From assembly GCA_021780935.1 (NCBI GenBank), contig JAJXXT010000122.1, positions 62,001-126,000 of the forward strand: a stretch of DNA of 64,000 bases, read 5' to 3'. The position numbers and the translations under genes are program-made. Every line of letters starts with the position of its first letter. The stretch's first letter is position 1. This document shows positions 35,790-44,367 of this stretch, piece by piece. The notes beneath the pieces are model-generated. The model saw only the letters and a program-made list of their open reading frames with translations, was not told the origin of the DNA and did no database searches. This DNA is from Pseudomonadota bacterium. Its GTDB lineage: Bacteria > Pseudomonadota > Alphaproteobacteria > Acetobacterales > Acetobacteraceae.

Positions 35790-35797
35790 ATACCACG

Positions 35798-36586
35798 ATG
35801 CTGCAACCTGACATGAGCGCACGACGCCGCGAGCTCGGAACGTTCATCCGCAACCAGCGCGAGCGCCTTGCTCCCGAAAACCTTGGCCTTCAACCTGCCG
35901 GCAGGCGCCGCACTCCAGGTCTGAGGCGAGAGGAGGCCGCACAGCTCTGCGGGCTCAGCGTCACCTGGTACACTTGGCTGGAGCAGGGGCGGGATGTGGC
36001 GCTATCCGCTCCGGCGCTTGGCGCGGTGGCAACCGCCCTGCGGCTCAACCGGGCAGCGCGCGCCTACGTGTTCGATCTCGCGGGCCGGCACGACCCCGAG
36101 CACGGCACCGCCGCCCCACCGGTTGTGCCGGGTTCACTTCTTGCCGGGCTGCGTGCCATCGCCGTCCCGGCCTATATCCTCGATGGAGGCTGGAACGCCG
36201 TCGCGGGTAATCCTCGCGCACGTCGCCTGCTCGCCGGCTGGCTGGACCAACCGGGCGAGCGCAATCTGCTGCGGTTCATTTTTCTCGACCCCGCATCCCA
36301 GAAGCTCATCTGCGACTACGAGGAACGGGCGCGGCGTGTCGTCGCCGAGTTCCGCGCCGGCACCAGCGCTCATTTCGCCGATCCCGGGCGGCGTACCCTC
36401 ATCGACGAACTGCGCACCGGCAGCACCCTGTTCGCCCGGCTATGGAACGAGCATACCGTGCTGGGCCGCGAGGGCGGGTTGCGCAGCTTCCGCCATCCGC
36501 GCGATGGGCTGCTCTCTTTCGAACAGCTCAGTTTCAGTTTCGCCGCCAATCCGGAACTCAAGCTGACTCTGCTGGTCCCCGCGTGA
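35798..36586 (+). CDS. XRE-family regulator with MmyB-like ligand-binding domain
   Basis: 262 aa from ATG 35798; ATG 35813 (MSARRRELG) is the alternative that matches most relatives. Residues about 10-80 form the helix-turn-helix (RRELGTFIRNQRERL, TPGLRREEAAQLCGLSVTWYTWLEQGRDV), which continues into the MmyB-like PAS-type domain (ILDGGWNAVAGNPRARRLL, then FRHPRDGLLSFEQLSF near the end), known to bind fatty-acid-like ligands in a related crystal structure. It probably represses itself and the divergent methyltransferase gene. No ribosome site is seen, which fits a leaderless transcript. Confidence 0.86.
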   Translation: MLQPDMSARRRELGTFIRNQRERLAPENLGLQPAGRRRTPGLRREEAAQLCGLSVTWYTWLEQGRDVALSAPALGAVATALRLNRAARAYVFDLAGRHDPEHGTAAPPVVPGSLLAGLRAIAVPAYILDGGWNAVAGNPRARRLLAGWLDQPGERNLLRFIFLDPASQKLICDYEERARRVVAEFRAGTSAHFADPGRRTLIDELRTGSTLFARLWNEHTVLGREGGLRSFRHPRDGLLSFEQLSFSFAANPELKLTLLVPA

Positions 36587-36595
36587 CACCCGCCG

Positions 36596-37972
36596 TCAGA
36601 AGACCTTGCCAGGATTGAGAATGCCCTTCGGGTCGAAAGCCGCCTTCAGTCGGCGCATCGCCTCCAGTTCCGCCGGCGAGCGTGTGTAGCCGAGATAGGG
36701 CTTCTTCAGGATGCCGATTCCGTGCTCGGCTGAGACAGATCCGCCTATCGCCTTCACGCAGCCATAGACCGCGCCGTCGATGGCTTTCTTGCCCGGCCCG
36801 TCCTCCTGCAGCCGCACGCAGATGTGCAGGTTGCTGTCCGCGAGATGCCCAAACCACAACATCGGCAGGCCGGGGTGCAGCGCATCGATCGCGCGGCGCG
36901 TCTCGGCCATGAAGCGCTCCACCGCCGCGATCGGTACCGAAACGTCGAAGCCGACATGGGGAAAACTCCGCGGAAACTCGGCGACCGAATCGCGCAGGCT
37001 CCACATCTCCCGCCCCTCGCGCAGATTCTGCGCGATCACCGCGTCGCTCGCCGTGCCGTCTTCGAGCGCGCGCTCGATCAGCGCCGCGAAGGCCGCGTCG
37101 TCGCGCGCCTGGTCGGCCCCCATCGTCTCCATCAGCACATAGCAGGCAGCGCCTTCCGGCAGTGGCGCGCGGCAGCCATGGTCGTGCGTCGCCAGGTGGT
37201 AGAAATCCGGCCAGAGCGCCTCGAACGCCGCCAGCGTCGATGCCAACTCCCGCCGCGCGCGGCCCAGGAACTCGAGCAGCGCCGCGTGCGATGGCAGGGC
37301 CACGAAAGCGGTCGCCAGGCTCGACGGCTTCGGGAAAAGCCTGACCACGACCTTGGTGATGACGCCGAGCGTGCCCTCCGAGCCGATGAAAACCTGCTTG
37401 AGGTCATAGCCGGCGTTGTTCTTCAGCATCGTGTTGAGGCTGGAGAGGATGGTGCCGTCGGCCAGCACCGCTTCAAGCCCAAGGATCATCTCCCGCGCCA
37501 TGCCGTAGCGCAGCACGCGATTGCCGCCGGCGTTGGTGGAGGCATTGCCGCCGATCGTGCAGGTGCCGCGCGAGCCGATATCGAGGCCGAACAGCAGCCC
37601 CGCGGCATCGGCCGCCTCCTGAATGGTTTGCAGTGCCACCCCGGCCTCCGCCGTCAGCGTCGCACCCGCCACATCCACCGCCTCGATCCGGCGCATCCGC
37701 GCGAGCGACAGCGCGACAGCGCCCTCGGCCGGCGTCGCCCCGCCGAGCAGGCCCGTCAGCCCGCCCTGCGGCACGACCGCGATGGCGTGCTCGTTGCAGT
37801 AGCGCAGCACCGCCGCCACCTCGGTCGTGCTGGTGGGATAGACCACGGCTGCCGGCAGCTCCCCCTGCCGCATCGCCACCGCCCAGTCGGCGAAATGCCG
37901 TGGTTCCGCCTCGGTGCCGGCGACAACGGCGCTGGCGCCGATCGCGCCGCGCAGATCCTCGATCAGGGACAT
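36596..37972 (-). CDS. FAD-binding 2-hydroxyacid dehydrogenase (GlcD/D-lactate/D-2-hydroxyglutarate type)
   Basis: 458 aa. PCMH/VAO-type flavoprotein: the FAD pyrophosphate loop VPQGGLTGLLGGATP, DIGSRGTCTIGGNASTNAGG, GYDLKQVFIGSEGTLGVIT, then the C-terminal oxidase domain with HLADSNLHI and SAEHGIGILKKPYL. Oxidises a 2-hydroxy acid to the keto acid, passing electrons to the respiratory chain. The ATG at 37972 follows GAGAAGAAG. It lies 29 bp after dctM and so belongs to the TRAP import operon: import then oxidation of a hydroxy acid. Glycolate, D-lactate and 2-hydroxyglutarate are all possible. Confidence 0.87.
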   Translation of the reverse strand: MSLIEDLRGAIGASAVVAGTEAEPRHFADWAVAMRQGELPAAVVYPTSTTEVAAVLRYCNEHAIAVVPQGGLTGLLGGATPAEGAVALSLARMRRIEAVDVAGATLTAEAGVALQTIQEAADAAGLLFGLDIGSRGTCTIGGNASTNAGGNRVLRYGMAREMILGLEAVLADGTILSSLNTMLKNNAGYDLKQVFIGSEGTLGVITKVVVRLFPKPSSLATAFVALPSHAALLEFLGRARRELASTLAAFEALWPDFYHLATHDHGCRAPLPEGAACYVLMETMGADQARDDAAFAALIERALEDGTASDAVIAQNLREGREMWSLRDSVAEFPRSFPHVGFDVSVPIAAVERFMAETRRAIDALHPGLPMLWFGHLADSNLHICVRLQEDGPGKKAIDGAVYGCVKAIGGSVSAEHGIGILKKPYLGYTRSPAELEAMRRLKAAFDPKGILNPGKVF

Positions 37973-38001
37973 CTTCTTCTCGCTGCAGCGGCCGCCCCTC
38001 A

Positions 38002-39300
38002 TCACATATGCGAGGGCAGCCAAGTGGAAAGGACGGGAAAGACTATCAGGATGATCAGGCGCAGGATATCCGTGATCACGAACGGAATCACGCCCACGAA
38101 CACGGTGCCGATCGTCACGTCGCGCACCACGGACTTGATGACGAAGACATTCATCCCGACCGGCGGATGGATCAACCCGAGTTCGACCGTCATGACGATG
38201 ATGATGCCGAACCAGATCGGGTCGAAGCCCAGCGAGGTGATCACGGGAAAGACGATGGGAATGGTGAGAATGATCATCGCCATCGCGTCCATCACGCAGC
38301 CCAGCACCAGATACATCAGCATGATCAGCGCGAGCACACCGTAACGACCAAGGCCGAGCCCGGTCAGAAACCGTGTCACCTCCTGCGGCGTCTGCGTGAT
38401 GGTGAGGAAATAGCCGAACAGAAGCGCCCCGATCAGGATCGCGAAGATCGCGGCCGAGGTCCGCACGGCTCGCAGTAGGCAGTCGAGCGCCTGCGCGAGG
38501 GACAGCCGCCGCCGCGCCACCGCGATCAGCCAGGCGCCGCCCGCCCCCATCGCCGCCGCCTCGGTGGGCGTGAATGCGCCGCCATACATGCCGCCGATGA
38601 CGAAGAGAAACAGCAACGAGATGGCCCACACGCCGCGCACCGCGACCAGCCGCTCCCCCCAGTTCGCACGCTCGCCCCGTGGCAGGAAGCCCGGGCGCGC
38701 GATGCCGATCGCGGTGATCGTCGCCAGATACATGGCGATCGCCAGCAGGCCCGGGATGATGCCCGCGATGTAGAGCTTGCCCACGTCCTGCTCGGTGATC
38801 AGCGAGTAGACCGCGAGCACGATGGAGGGCGGCAGAATGGAGCCAAGCGTGCCGCCCGCGGCGATCACGCCGGTGGAAAACGACTGCGGATAATTGTACC
38901 GCCGCATCTCCGGATAGGCGACGGCAGAAAATGTCGCGGCGGTCGCCACCGAACTGCCGGAAATGGCGGCGAAGCCGGCGCAGGCGGCAATCGTCGCCAT
39001 GCCGAGCCCGCCGCGGCGGTGGCCGAGAAACGCGTTCGCCGCATGGAACAGCTCACCGCTCATACCGGATGCCGAGGCGATCGTGCCCATCAGCAAAAAC
39101 AGCGGAATCACCGCGAAGCCCGCATCCGTCGCGGTGCGGATCGGCGATTCCGCGAGCACGTGCAGTGCCGGCCCGAATCCCGACATCAGCGCGAAGCCCA
39201 TGACGCCGACCGTGCCCATGGCGAGCCCCACGGGCAGGCGCAGCAGCATCAGCGTGAACAGCAGGACAAACCCGCCAATGGCGATGACCGAAGCGTCCAT
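38002..39300 (-). CDS. dctM: TRAP transporter large permease (DctM)
   Basis: 432 aa, about 12 membrane helices. Typical features are LLMGTIASASGMSGELF, AISGSSVATAATFSAVAYPEM, AGGTLGSILPPSI and LTIPIVFPVITSLGFDPIWFGI. It is the sodium-driven transport subunit. ATG 39300 overlaps the dctQ stop (TGATG); a TTG one codon earlier is possible. Confidence 0.92.
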   Translation of the reverse strand: MDASVIAIGGFVLLFTLMLLRLPVGLAMGTVGVMGFALMSGFGPALHVLAESPIRTATDAGFAVIPLFLLMGTIASASGMSGELFHAANAFLGHRRGGLGMATIAACAGFAAISGSSVATAATFSAVAYPEMRRYNYPQSFSTGVIAAGGTLGSILPPSIVLAVYSLITEQDVGKLYIAGIIPGLLAIAMYLATITAIGIARPGFLPRGERANWGERLVAVRGVWAISLLFLFVIGGMYGGAFTPTEAAAMGAGGAWLIAVARRRLSLAQALDCLLRAVRTSAAIFAILIGALLFGYFLTITQTPQEVTRFLTGLGLGRYGVLALIMLMYLVLGCVMDAMAMIILTIPIVFPVITSLGFDPIWFGIIIVMTVELGLIHPPVGMNVFVIKSVVRDVTIGTVFVGVIPFVITDILRLIILIVFPVLSTWLPSHM

Positions 39301-39794
39301 CAAGACGTCGCGATAGGCGCCTGTTCTCGCCCGCGCAGCTGCCGCACCAGGCGGATCAGCAGCAACAGCACGGAGCCGGCAAGACCGGCCCAGGCCAGGA
39401 AGTAGAATGGCCAGATCGGCGTATGCGTGTCGAAGGTCGATTCCCCGCTCGCCCGCACATCCAGCACCTTGAGCGCCATGGCGCGTGCAAAACCCGCCAT
39501 GCAGCCGAGCGTGAACAGGGTTGCCAGGAGGTCGAGCCCGCGCTGCACCCGCGCCGGCAGCGCGTTGTAGAGCAGATCGACCGTGATGTGTTCGCCGCGA
39601 AACCCGGTCACCGCGATGCCCCAGAAGATCAGGATGCCCAGCAGCAGGCGGGAATAGTCATAGGAATCCGGGATCGCCCAGTGAAACACGTAGCGCAACG
39701 CCACCGAAACGAAGGTCAGAACGGTGACCAGCGCCAGCAGGGTCGCGGCGAAACGCTCCGCCGCGGCGATGATGGCGTCGGCAGCGGACTTCAC
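39300..39794 (-). CDS. dctQ: TRAP transporter small permease (DctQ)
   Basis: 164 aa with four predicted helices and the family features YDYSRLLLGILIFWGIAVTGFRGEHITVDLLYNALP. It pairs with DctM in the inner membrane. It starts 24 bp after the dctP stop and overlaps dctM. Confidence 0.9.
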   Translation of the reverse strand: MKSAADAIIAAAERFAATLLALVTVLTFVSVALRYVFHWAIPDSYDYSRLLLGILIFWGIAVTGFRGEHITVDLLYNALPARVQRGLDLLATLFTLGCMAGFARAMALKVLDVRASGESTFDTHTPIWPFYFLAWAGLAGSVLLLLIRLVRQLRGREQAPIATS

Positions 39795-39818
39795 GGCGAA
39801 AGGCCCGGTGCTGCGGCG

Positions 39819-40847
39819 TCAGTTGCCATAGGCGGCGTGATACTTGGCGATCGAGGCCTGCAGATCGGCCCAGACGGCCTTGGGGTCGAGCCCCTTCCGG
39901 CGCACCGCCGCGGCCCATGCCTTGTGCAGCGGCTGGGCCGAGACCTGCCAGAGCTTGAGCTGCGCCGGCGTCAGTTTCACCATTACGTGGCCAGGCTCGG
40001 CCGCCATTTTGGCACGTCCCGCATGCTCGAAATCAGCCCATGGCCCGGCGAAGCGCTCGGCCCATGCCGTGGTGCAATGATCGTCAATCACTTTCTTCTG
40101 GTCCGGCGCCAGGGAGTTATACCGCGCCTTGTTCATCACCCAGACGAAGGTCGTCGTGTACATCGGCACGTCGATCGAATACTTCACCACCTTGTCGATG
40201 CCGAACAGCACCGTCGAGCCCCAGGGGAAGAAGATGCCGTCCGCGACGCCGCGCGCCAGCACGTCGCGCGCTCCCGGTGCCGAAGCCTGGATGTTGGTGC
40301 CGCCGAGGTCGGTCACCCAGGTCCCGAGCGTGCCGTCCGCCGGGCGCAGCTTCATGCCCCTGATATCGCCCGGCACCACGATCTTCTTGCGCGAATGCAG
40401 CGTGCCGGGGTCGTGGACGAAGGCGAAGCAGAAATGCACATCCGGCATCTCCCGCGCGGCATATTTGCGGTACCAGGCATCGATCGCCTCGGTTCCGGTA
40501 TGTCCGTCCCGGATGAGGAACGGCATCTCGCCGGCAGCGATGATGGGGAACCGCCCCGGCTGGTAGCCGGGATTGACGTAGGCGAAATCAGCGATGCCAT
40601 CGCGCGCCATATCGTAATGGTCGAACGCCTTGCCGAGCTGCTCGGCGGGATAGATGACCGAGGTGATCGTGCCGCCCGACTCTTTCCTGACGGAGTTCGC
40701 CCAGTCCTGGATCGCGGCCTGCAGCGGGTGTGAGGGCGGCACCCAATGCGACAGTTTGAGCTGGACATGCTTGTCGGCGGCCTGGGCGGCGGTGAACAAT
40801 CCCGCGGCCGCCAGCACACAGGCGGCAAGAACAGTCTTGCGCATCAT
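39819..40847 (-). CDS. dctP: TRAP transporter periplasmic solute receptor (DctP)
   Basis: 342 aa with a signal peptide cut after TAAQA (about residue 23). The mature part begins KLSHWVPPSHPLQAAIQDWA and contains GMKLRPADGTLGTWVTDLGG, with the conserved Arg that binds the substrate carboxylate in most TRAP receptors. The first ATG (40847) has GGGGGAAA upstream. First gene of the operon dctP-dctQ-dctM-FAD dehydrogenase, divergent from a serine hydrolase. A 2-hydroxy acid is the likely ligand because of the last gene. Confidence 0.9.
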   Translation of the reverse strand: MMRKTVLAACVLAAAGLFTAAQAADKHVQLKLSHWVPPSHPLQAAIQDWANSVRKESGGTITSVIYPAEQLGKAFDHYDMARDGIADFAYVNPGYQPGRFPIIAAGEMPFLIRDGHTGTEAIDAWYRKYAAREMPDVHFCFAFVHDPGTLHSRKKIVVPGDIRGMKLRPADGTLGTWVTDLGGTNIQASAPGARDVLARGVADGIFFPWGSTVLFGIDKVVKYSIDVPMYTTTFVWVMNKARYNSLAPDQKKVIDDHCTTAWAERFAGPWADFEHAGRAKMAAEPGHVMVKLTPAQLKLWQVSAQPLHKAWAAAVRRKGLDPKAVWADLQASIAKYHAAYGN

Positions 40848-40882
40848 CGTTTCCCCCTGGGATTGTTCGAAGGCTGGCGGAT

Positions 40883-40899
40883 TTGCACCGACGGTGCAA
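40883..40899. promoter_or_regulatory. Perfect inverted repeat TTGCACC-GAC-GGTGCAA
   Basis: 7-bp arms with a 3-bp centre lie in the 82-bp gap between dctP (minus) and the serine hydrolase gene (plus), 36 bp and 31 bp from the two start codons. It has the form of a LacI/GntR-type operator and could coordinate both units. No regulator is encoded nearby, so the binding protein is unknown. Confidence 0.5.
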
Positions 40900-40929
40900 G
40901 ATGCTTCGCCACGTCAGGGAGACGAAGCG

Positions 40930-42051
40930 ATGAGCGACAAGGTGCTGCCGAAGACCAGCCTCAAGGAGGCGGGGCTGCGCGAGGAACCGATCGCGGCCCT
41001 GGAACGACTGCTCCAGAGCCATATCGCCGATGGCATTTACCCCGGCGCGAGTTATGCCATCGCCCGGCACGGCAAGCTCGCGCGCCACGTGGTGTTCGGC
41101 GAGGCCGCCCGCGGCCGCAAGGCAACGCCCGAGACACTGTGGCTGCTGTTCTCCAACACCAAGGTCGTGACCGCGGCCGCGCTATGGGTGCTGGCGGAGG
41201 AAGGTCGGTTCCGCTTTACCGACACGCTTGCCAAGCACATCACGGAGTTCGCCCGCAACGGCAAGGGTGACGTCACGGTGCTGGAACTGCTGACCCATCG
41301 CGGCGGCTTCCCGTCTGCCCAGGTGCCGCCGGCCGCATGGGACGACCATGCCCTGCTGCGTGAGACAGTCTGCGACTTCACCCTGGAATGGACGCCTGGT
41401 TCGCGGATGCATTACCACGCGGCTTCGGCGCACTGGGCCGCGGCGGTGCTGATCGAGGCGCTGACGGAGGCGGATTTCCGTGACGTGATCCGCGATCGCG
41501 TGCTGCGCCCGCTGGGTCTCGACGGCGCGATCCATGTCGGGCTCGCGCCGAAGCTGCATGCACGCGCGGTTGACATGCACGAGCCCGGCGCCAACGGACC
41601 CCAGCCGCTCGCGGAGACCAACTCGCCCGCCCGCATGCGCGCCGGTATTCCCGGCGGTGGCGGCTACGCGACGGCCGCCGGCATGGCCGCCTTCTACCAG
41701 GCGCTGCTCGGCGGCGGCGCGCTGGGCAAGAAACGCTTCGCCGGCCCCCGCACACTGGCATACGCCATCCGCGACTGGACCGGCGACATGGTGGACGGCA
41801 ACATGGGTATGGCCATGCATCGCGGCATCGGCCCGCATCTGCGCGGCACCGGTCCGGCCATCCGCGGGCTCGGCAGTTTCGCCTCACCCACCACCTTCGG
41901 TCATGGCGGCGCGGGCAGTTCCTATTGCTGGGCGGATCCGGTGTCCGGCGTGTCCTTCGCCTATCTCACCAATTGTCGCGTGCCCGACCCCTGGCACAGC
42001 GAGCGCCTCGACGTGGTCAGCAACTTCATCCACGCCGCCATCCTGGATTAG
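40930..42051 (+). CDS. Serine hydrolase, beta-lactamase/EstB-like
   Basis: 373 aa, no signal peptide. The S-x-x-K catalytic motif is SNTK (Ser75, Lys78); the second motif has a Tyr in MHYHAAS (normally Y-x-N/S), and TFGHGGAGSS carries the HGG form of the third motif. This combination fits class C-like esterases and D-aminopeptidases rather than antibiotic-degrading lactamases. The ATG at 40930 follows GGGAGACG. Divergent from the TRAP operon through a shared palindrome, so it may release the imported acid from an ester or lactone; that is inference. Its stop overlaps the convergent DksA-like gene. Confidence 0.85.
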   Translation: MSDKVLPKTSLKEAGLREEPIAALERLLQSHIADGIYPGASYAIARHGKLARHVVFGEAARGRKATPETLWLLFSNTKVVTAAALWVLAEEGRFRFTDTLAKHITEFARNGKGDVTVLELLTHRGGFPSAQVPPAAWDDHALLRETVCDFTLEWTPGSRMHYHAASAHWAAAVLIEALTEADFRDVIRDRVLRPLGLDGAIHVGLAPKLHARAVDMHEPGANGPQPLAETNSPARMRAGIPGGGGYATAAGMAAFYQALLGGGALGKKRFAGPRTLAYAIRDWTGDMVDGNMGMAMHRGIGPHLRGTGPAIRGLGSFASPTTFGHGGAGSSYCWADPVSGVSFAYLTNCRVPDPWHSERLDVVSNFIHAAILD

Positions 42052-42452
42052 CGCCCGCCGACCTGCTCGCGCCGTTCCTGCGCGGCCAGGGAGAGTGTCG
42101 CCGTCGGGTTCGCGAGCAGCCGGCGCAGCCCGATCGGTTCGCCGGTCATCGCGCAGACGCCGTAGGTACCGTTGTCGATGCGGGCCAAGGCATGCTCGAT
42201 CTCGGCAAGCTCGTGATGCTCGCGCCGCCGCTCCTCGGCCTCTTGCTCGAAGTCGAGATCGGCGTTGGCCTGGTCGGCAAGGTCGCCCGCCCGCGCGTCA
42301 CGCGCCACCAGGGGCGGCTCGTCGTGGATGCGGTGCACGATATCGGCCTTCATCGCCAGGAGTCGCGCACGAAACTTCTCGATCATCGCGGCCGTGAGAT
42401 CCCCCCTGCCGGCGCGACGACGGGTAACGGCTCGATCCGCTGCATGGGACAT
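42048..42452 (-). CDS. dksA: DksA/TraR-family transcription factor lacking three of four zinc ligands
   Basis: 134 aa. The N-terminal coiled coil carries the acidic tip motif GDLADQAN (Asp57, Asp60), which acts in the RNA polymerase secondary channel. The C-terminal zinc-finger region reads C100-A-M-T103 ... S121-L-A-A124, so only one Cys remains; E. coli DksA has C-x2-C...C-x2-C. Such Cys-Thr/Ser-Ala forms are known in Pseudomonas DksA2 and alphaproteobacterial DksA and fold without zinc. Good GGAGG ribosome site. It adjusts transcription initiation with ppGpp during starvation. Confidence 0.83.
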   Translation of the reverse strand: MSHAADRAVTRRRAGRGDLTAAMIEKFRARLLAMKADIVHRIHDEPPLVARDARAGDLADQANADLDFEQEAEERRREHHELAEIEHALARIDNGTYGVCAMTGEPIGLRRLLANPTATLSLAAQERREQVGGR

Positions 42453-42537
42453 AGGAATCCTCCCCCGAACCTGGAATGCCAGGGAGGCTATGACGTCGTC
42501 CTGGAGCGCGCCTTGATTTCGATCAACCCATTCCGCT

Positions 42538-43371
42538 TCAGTACGCGATGCGCGCCAGCGCGCGGAGATTTTCCGCCGTCGTCACCGGCAGCCCAAAGAA
42601 GTCGAGGTAGGCGGGAATCTGCTCGAACAGCATGTCGGTGCCGACCTGCACCGCACAGCCCCGCGCCAGCGCCGCACGCAGCAGCCGCGTGTGCTCCGCC
42701 TTCATCACCACCTCACCCACGAACGTGGCGGGGTCGAGCCGAGCGGGGTCGAATGGCAGGTCGTCCTCCTCACGCATGCCGAGCGGCGTCGCGTTGACCA
42801 CGATCGTGAACCCCGCGGGATCGTTGCCGCCAACCTCGAGCGCGAGCTTCGGGTAATGCGCCGCGAGCCGCCCGGCCAACGCGGTGGCAGCGGCCTCGTT
42901 GACATCGAACAACCCGAGCCGCCCCACGCCGGCCTTGGCGAAGGACGCCGCGATCGCCGAACCGACGCCACCGGAGCCGACAACCAGCACCGCAGCGCCG
43001 GTGATGGTGCGGCCATGCCGCCGCACGCCGCCCACGAAGCCCTCGCCGTCGAACATATCGGCCACCAGCCGCCCGTCGGCCAGACGCTTCACCGCGTTGG
43101 CCGCGCCGGCGATGCGTGCCGTCGGCGAGGCCTCGTCAACCAGGCCGAGCGTTGGGATCTTGAGCGGCATGGTGACGAGCGCGCCGATGATGTTGTGTGC
43201 GGCGAACAGCGGCCGCAGCAGCGCGGCATAGGAGGCCGCGTCCACCCCCATCGGCACCACGATCGCGTCGAGCCCGATGCTCTCGAAATAGGGGTTGTAG
43301 ATCATCGGCGCCTTGAACGTCGTCGTCGGAAAGCCGAGGTGCGCGATGAAGCGCGTGTGACCGCTGATCAT
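42538..43371 (-). CDS. Shikimate dehydrogenase-like (AroE superfamily) oxidoreductase
   Basis: 277 aa from ATG 43371 behind GGAGG. The NADP-binding loop VLVVGSGGVGSAIAASFA, the catalytic Lys region VTMPLK, GAANAV, DGEGF and VVNATPLGM define the AroE superfamily. The substrate-binding S-x-S near the N-terminus of true AroE is missing: here the stretch is TTTFKAPMIYN. The enzyme may therefore act on quinate or another hydroxy acid. It stands 120 bp from an amino-acid ABC ATPase gene, not among aromatic amino acid genes. Confidence 0.8.
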   Translation of the reverse strand: MISGHTRFIAHLGFPTTTFKAPMIYNPYFESIGLDAIVVPMGVDAASYAALLRPLFAAHNIIGALVTMPLKIPTLGLVDEASPTARIAGAANAVKRLADGRLVADMFDGEGFVGGVRRHGRTITGAAVLVVGSGGVGSAIAASFAKAGVGRLGLFDVNEAAATALAGRLAAHYPKLALEVGGNDPAGFTIVVNATPLGMREEDDLPFDPARLDPATFVGEVVMKAEHTRLLRAALARGCAVQVGTDMLFEQIPAYLDFFGLPVTTAENLRALARIAY

Positions 43372-43491
43372 GCGTCCGCCTCCATCATGCAACCGAGGAG
43401 GATGCAAGCGGCCACCACGCAGGCAGGCCGCACCGCAAGCCCGATCGCCGAGGTCATGTGCATAGCGTCGAGTCCCCCGTCCCCCGCCGGC

Positions 43492-44244
43492 CTAATGGCC
43501 CAGAATCTCGCCGAGAAAGCGCTGGGTCCGCTCATGCTGGGGCGCGGTGAAGAAGCGTTCCGGCGGCGCCTGTTCGACGATCTCGCCCTGCGCCATGAAG
43601 ATCACCCGATCCGCGACCTGGCGGGCGAAACCCATCTCGTGCGTCACACAGATCATCGTCATGCCGTCCTGGGCCAGCCCGATCATCGTATCGAGCACTT
43701 CCTTGACCATCTCGGGGTCGAGCGCCGAGGTCGGCTCGTCGAACAGCATCACCTTCGGCTCCATGCACAGCGCCCGCGCGATCGCCACCCGCTGCTGCTG
43801 CCCACCGGAAAGCTGAGAGGGATATTTCCCGGCCTGGTCGAGCACCTGCACCCGCTCCAGCAGCCGCCTCGCCGTCGCCTCGGCCGCCGCGCGGGGCGTG
43901 CCACGGGCGTGGATCGGCGCCAGCGTGCAGTTTTCCATCACCGTCAGATGCGGGAACAGATTGAAGTGCTGGAACACCATGCCGACCTCGCGGCGAATCG
44001 CCTCGGCGGCACGCGCATTATTCCGGCCAAGCTCGATGCCATCGACCGCGATGCGGCCCCGGTCCGCGGTTTCGAGCTGGTTAATGCAGCGGATCAGCGT
44101 CGACTTGCCCGAGCCCGAGGGTCCGCACAGCACGATGCGCTCGCCGGCCTGGACGGTCAGGTCGACGCCGGCCAGCGCCCGGAACCCGCCGAACCATTTC
44201 TCGACCCCGCGCATCTCGATCATCATCGGTCCATCCGGCGCCAT
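43492..44244 (-). CDS. Polar amino acid ABC transporter ATPase (GlnQ/AapP type)
   Basis: 250 aa from ATG 44244 with GGAG upstream. Walker [10 protein letters not shown], the ERIVLCG lead-in, [16 protein letters not shown], signature [15 protein letters not shown], Walker [15 protein letters not shown] and [13 protein letters not shown] place it in the polar amino acid family. No permease or binding protein gene is next to it, so it must energise a transporter encoded elsewhere or serve as a shared ATPase. Divergent from pgsA. Confidence 0.88.
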   Translation of the reverse strand: MAPDGPMMIEMRGVEKWFGGFRALAGVDLTVQAGERIVLCGPSGSGKSTLIRCINQLETADRGRIAVDGIELGRNNARAAEAIRREVGMVFQHFNLFPHLTVMENCTLAPIHARGTPRAAAEATARRLLERVQVLDQAGKYPSQLSGGQQQRVAIARALCMEPKVMLFDEPTSALDPEMVKEVLDTMIGLAQDGMTMICVTHEMGFARQVADRVIFMAQGEIVEQAPPERFFTAPQHERTQRFLGEILGH

Positions 44245-44367
44245 CGCGTTCTCCTGCACGGGAGTGATGCTGGCACGTCTCATGCCGCCGGGCGATCCCT
44301 GCCCGATCGCCGCCCGCCCGGTCGGACGATTTTCCCGCGGCGCGGCGCCGGTCTATACAGGCGACGC

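Noticed and set aside
40930..42051. Antibiotic-resistance beta-lactamase
   Set aside because: No signal peptide, and the HGG third motif fits esterase/aminopeptidase-type members.
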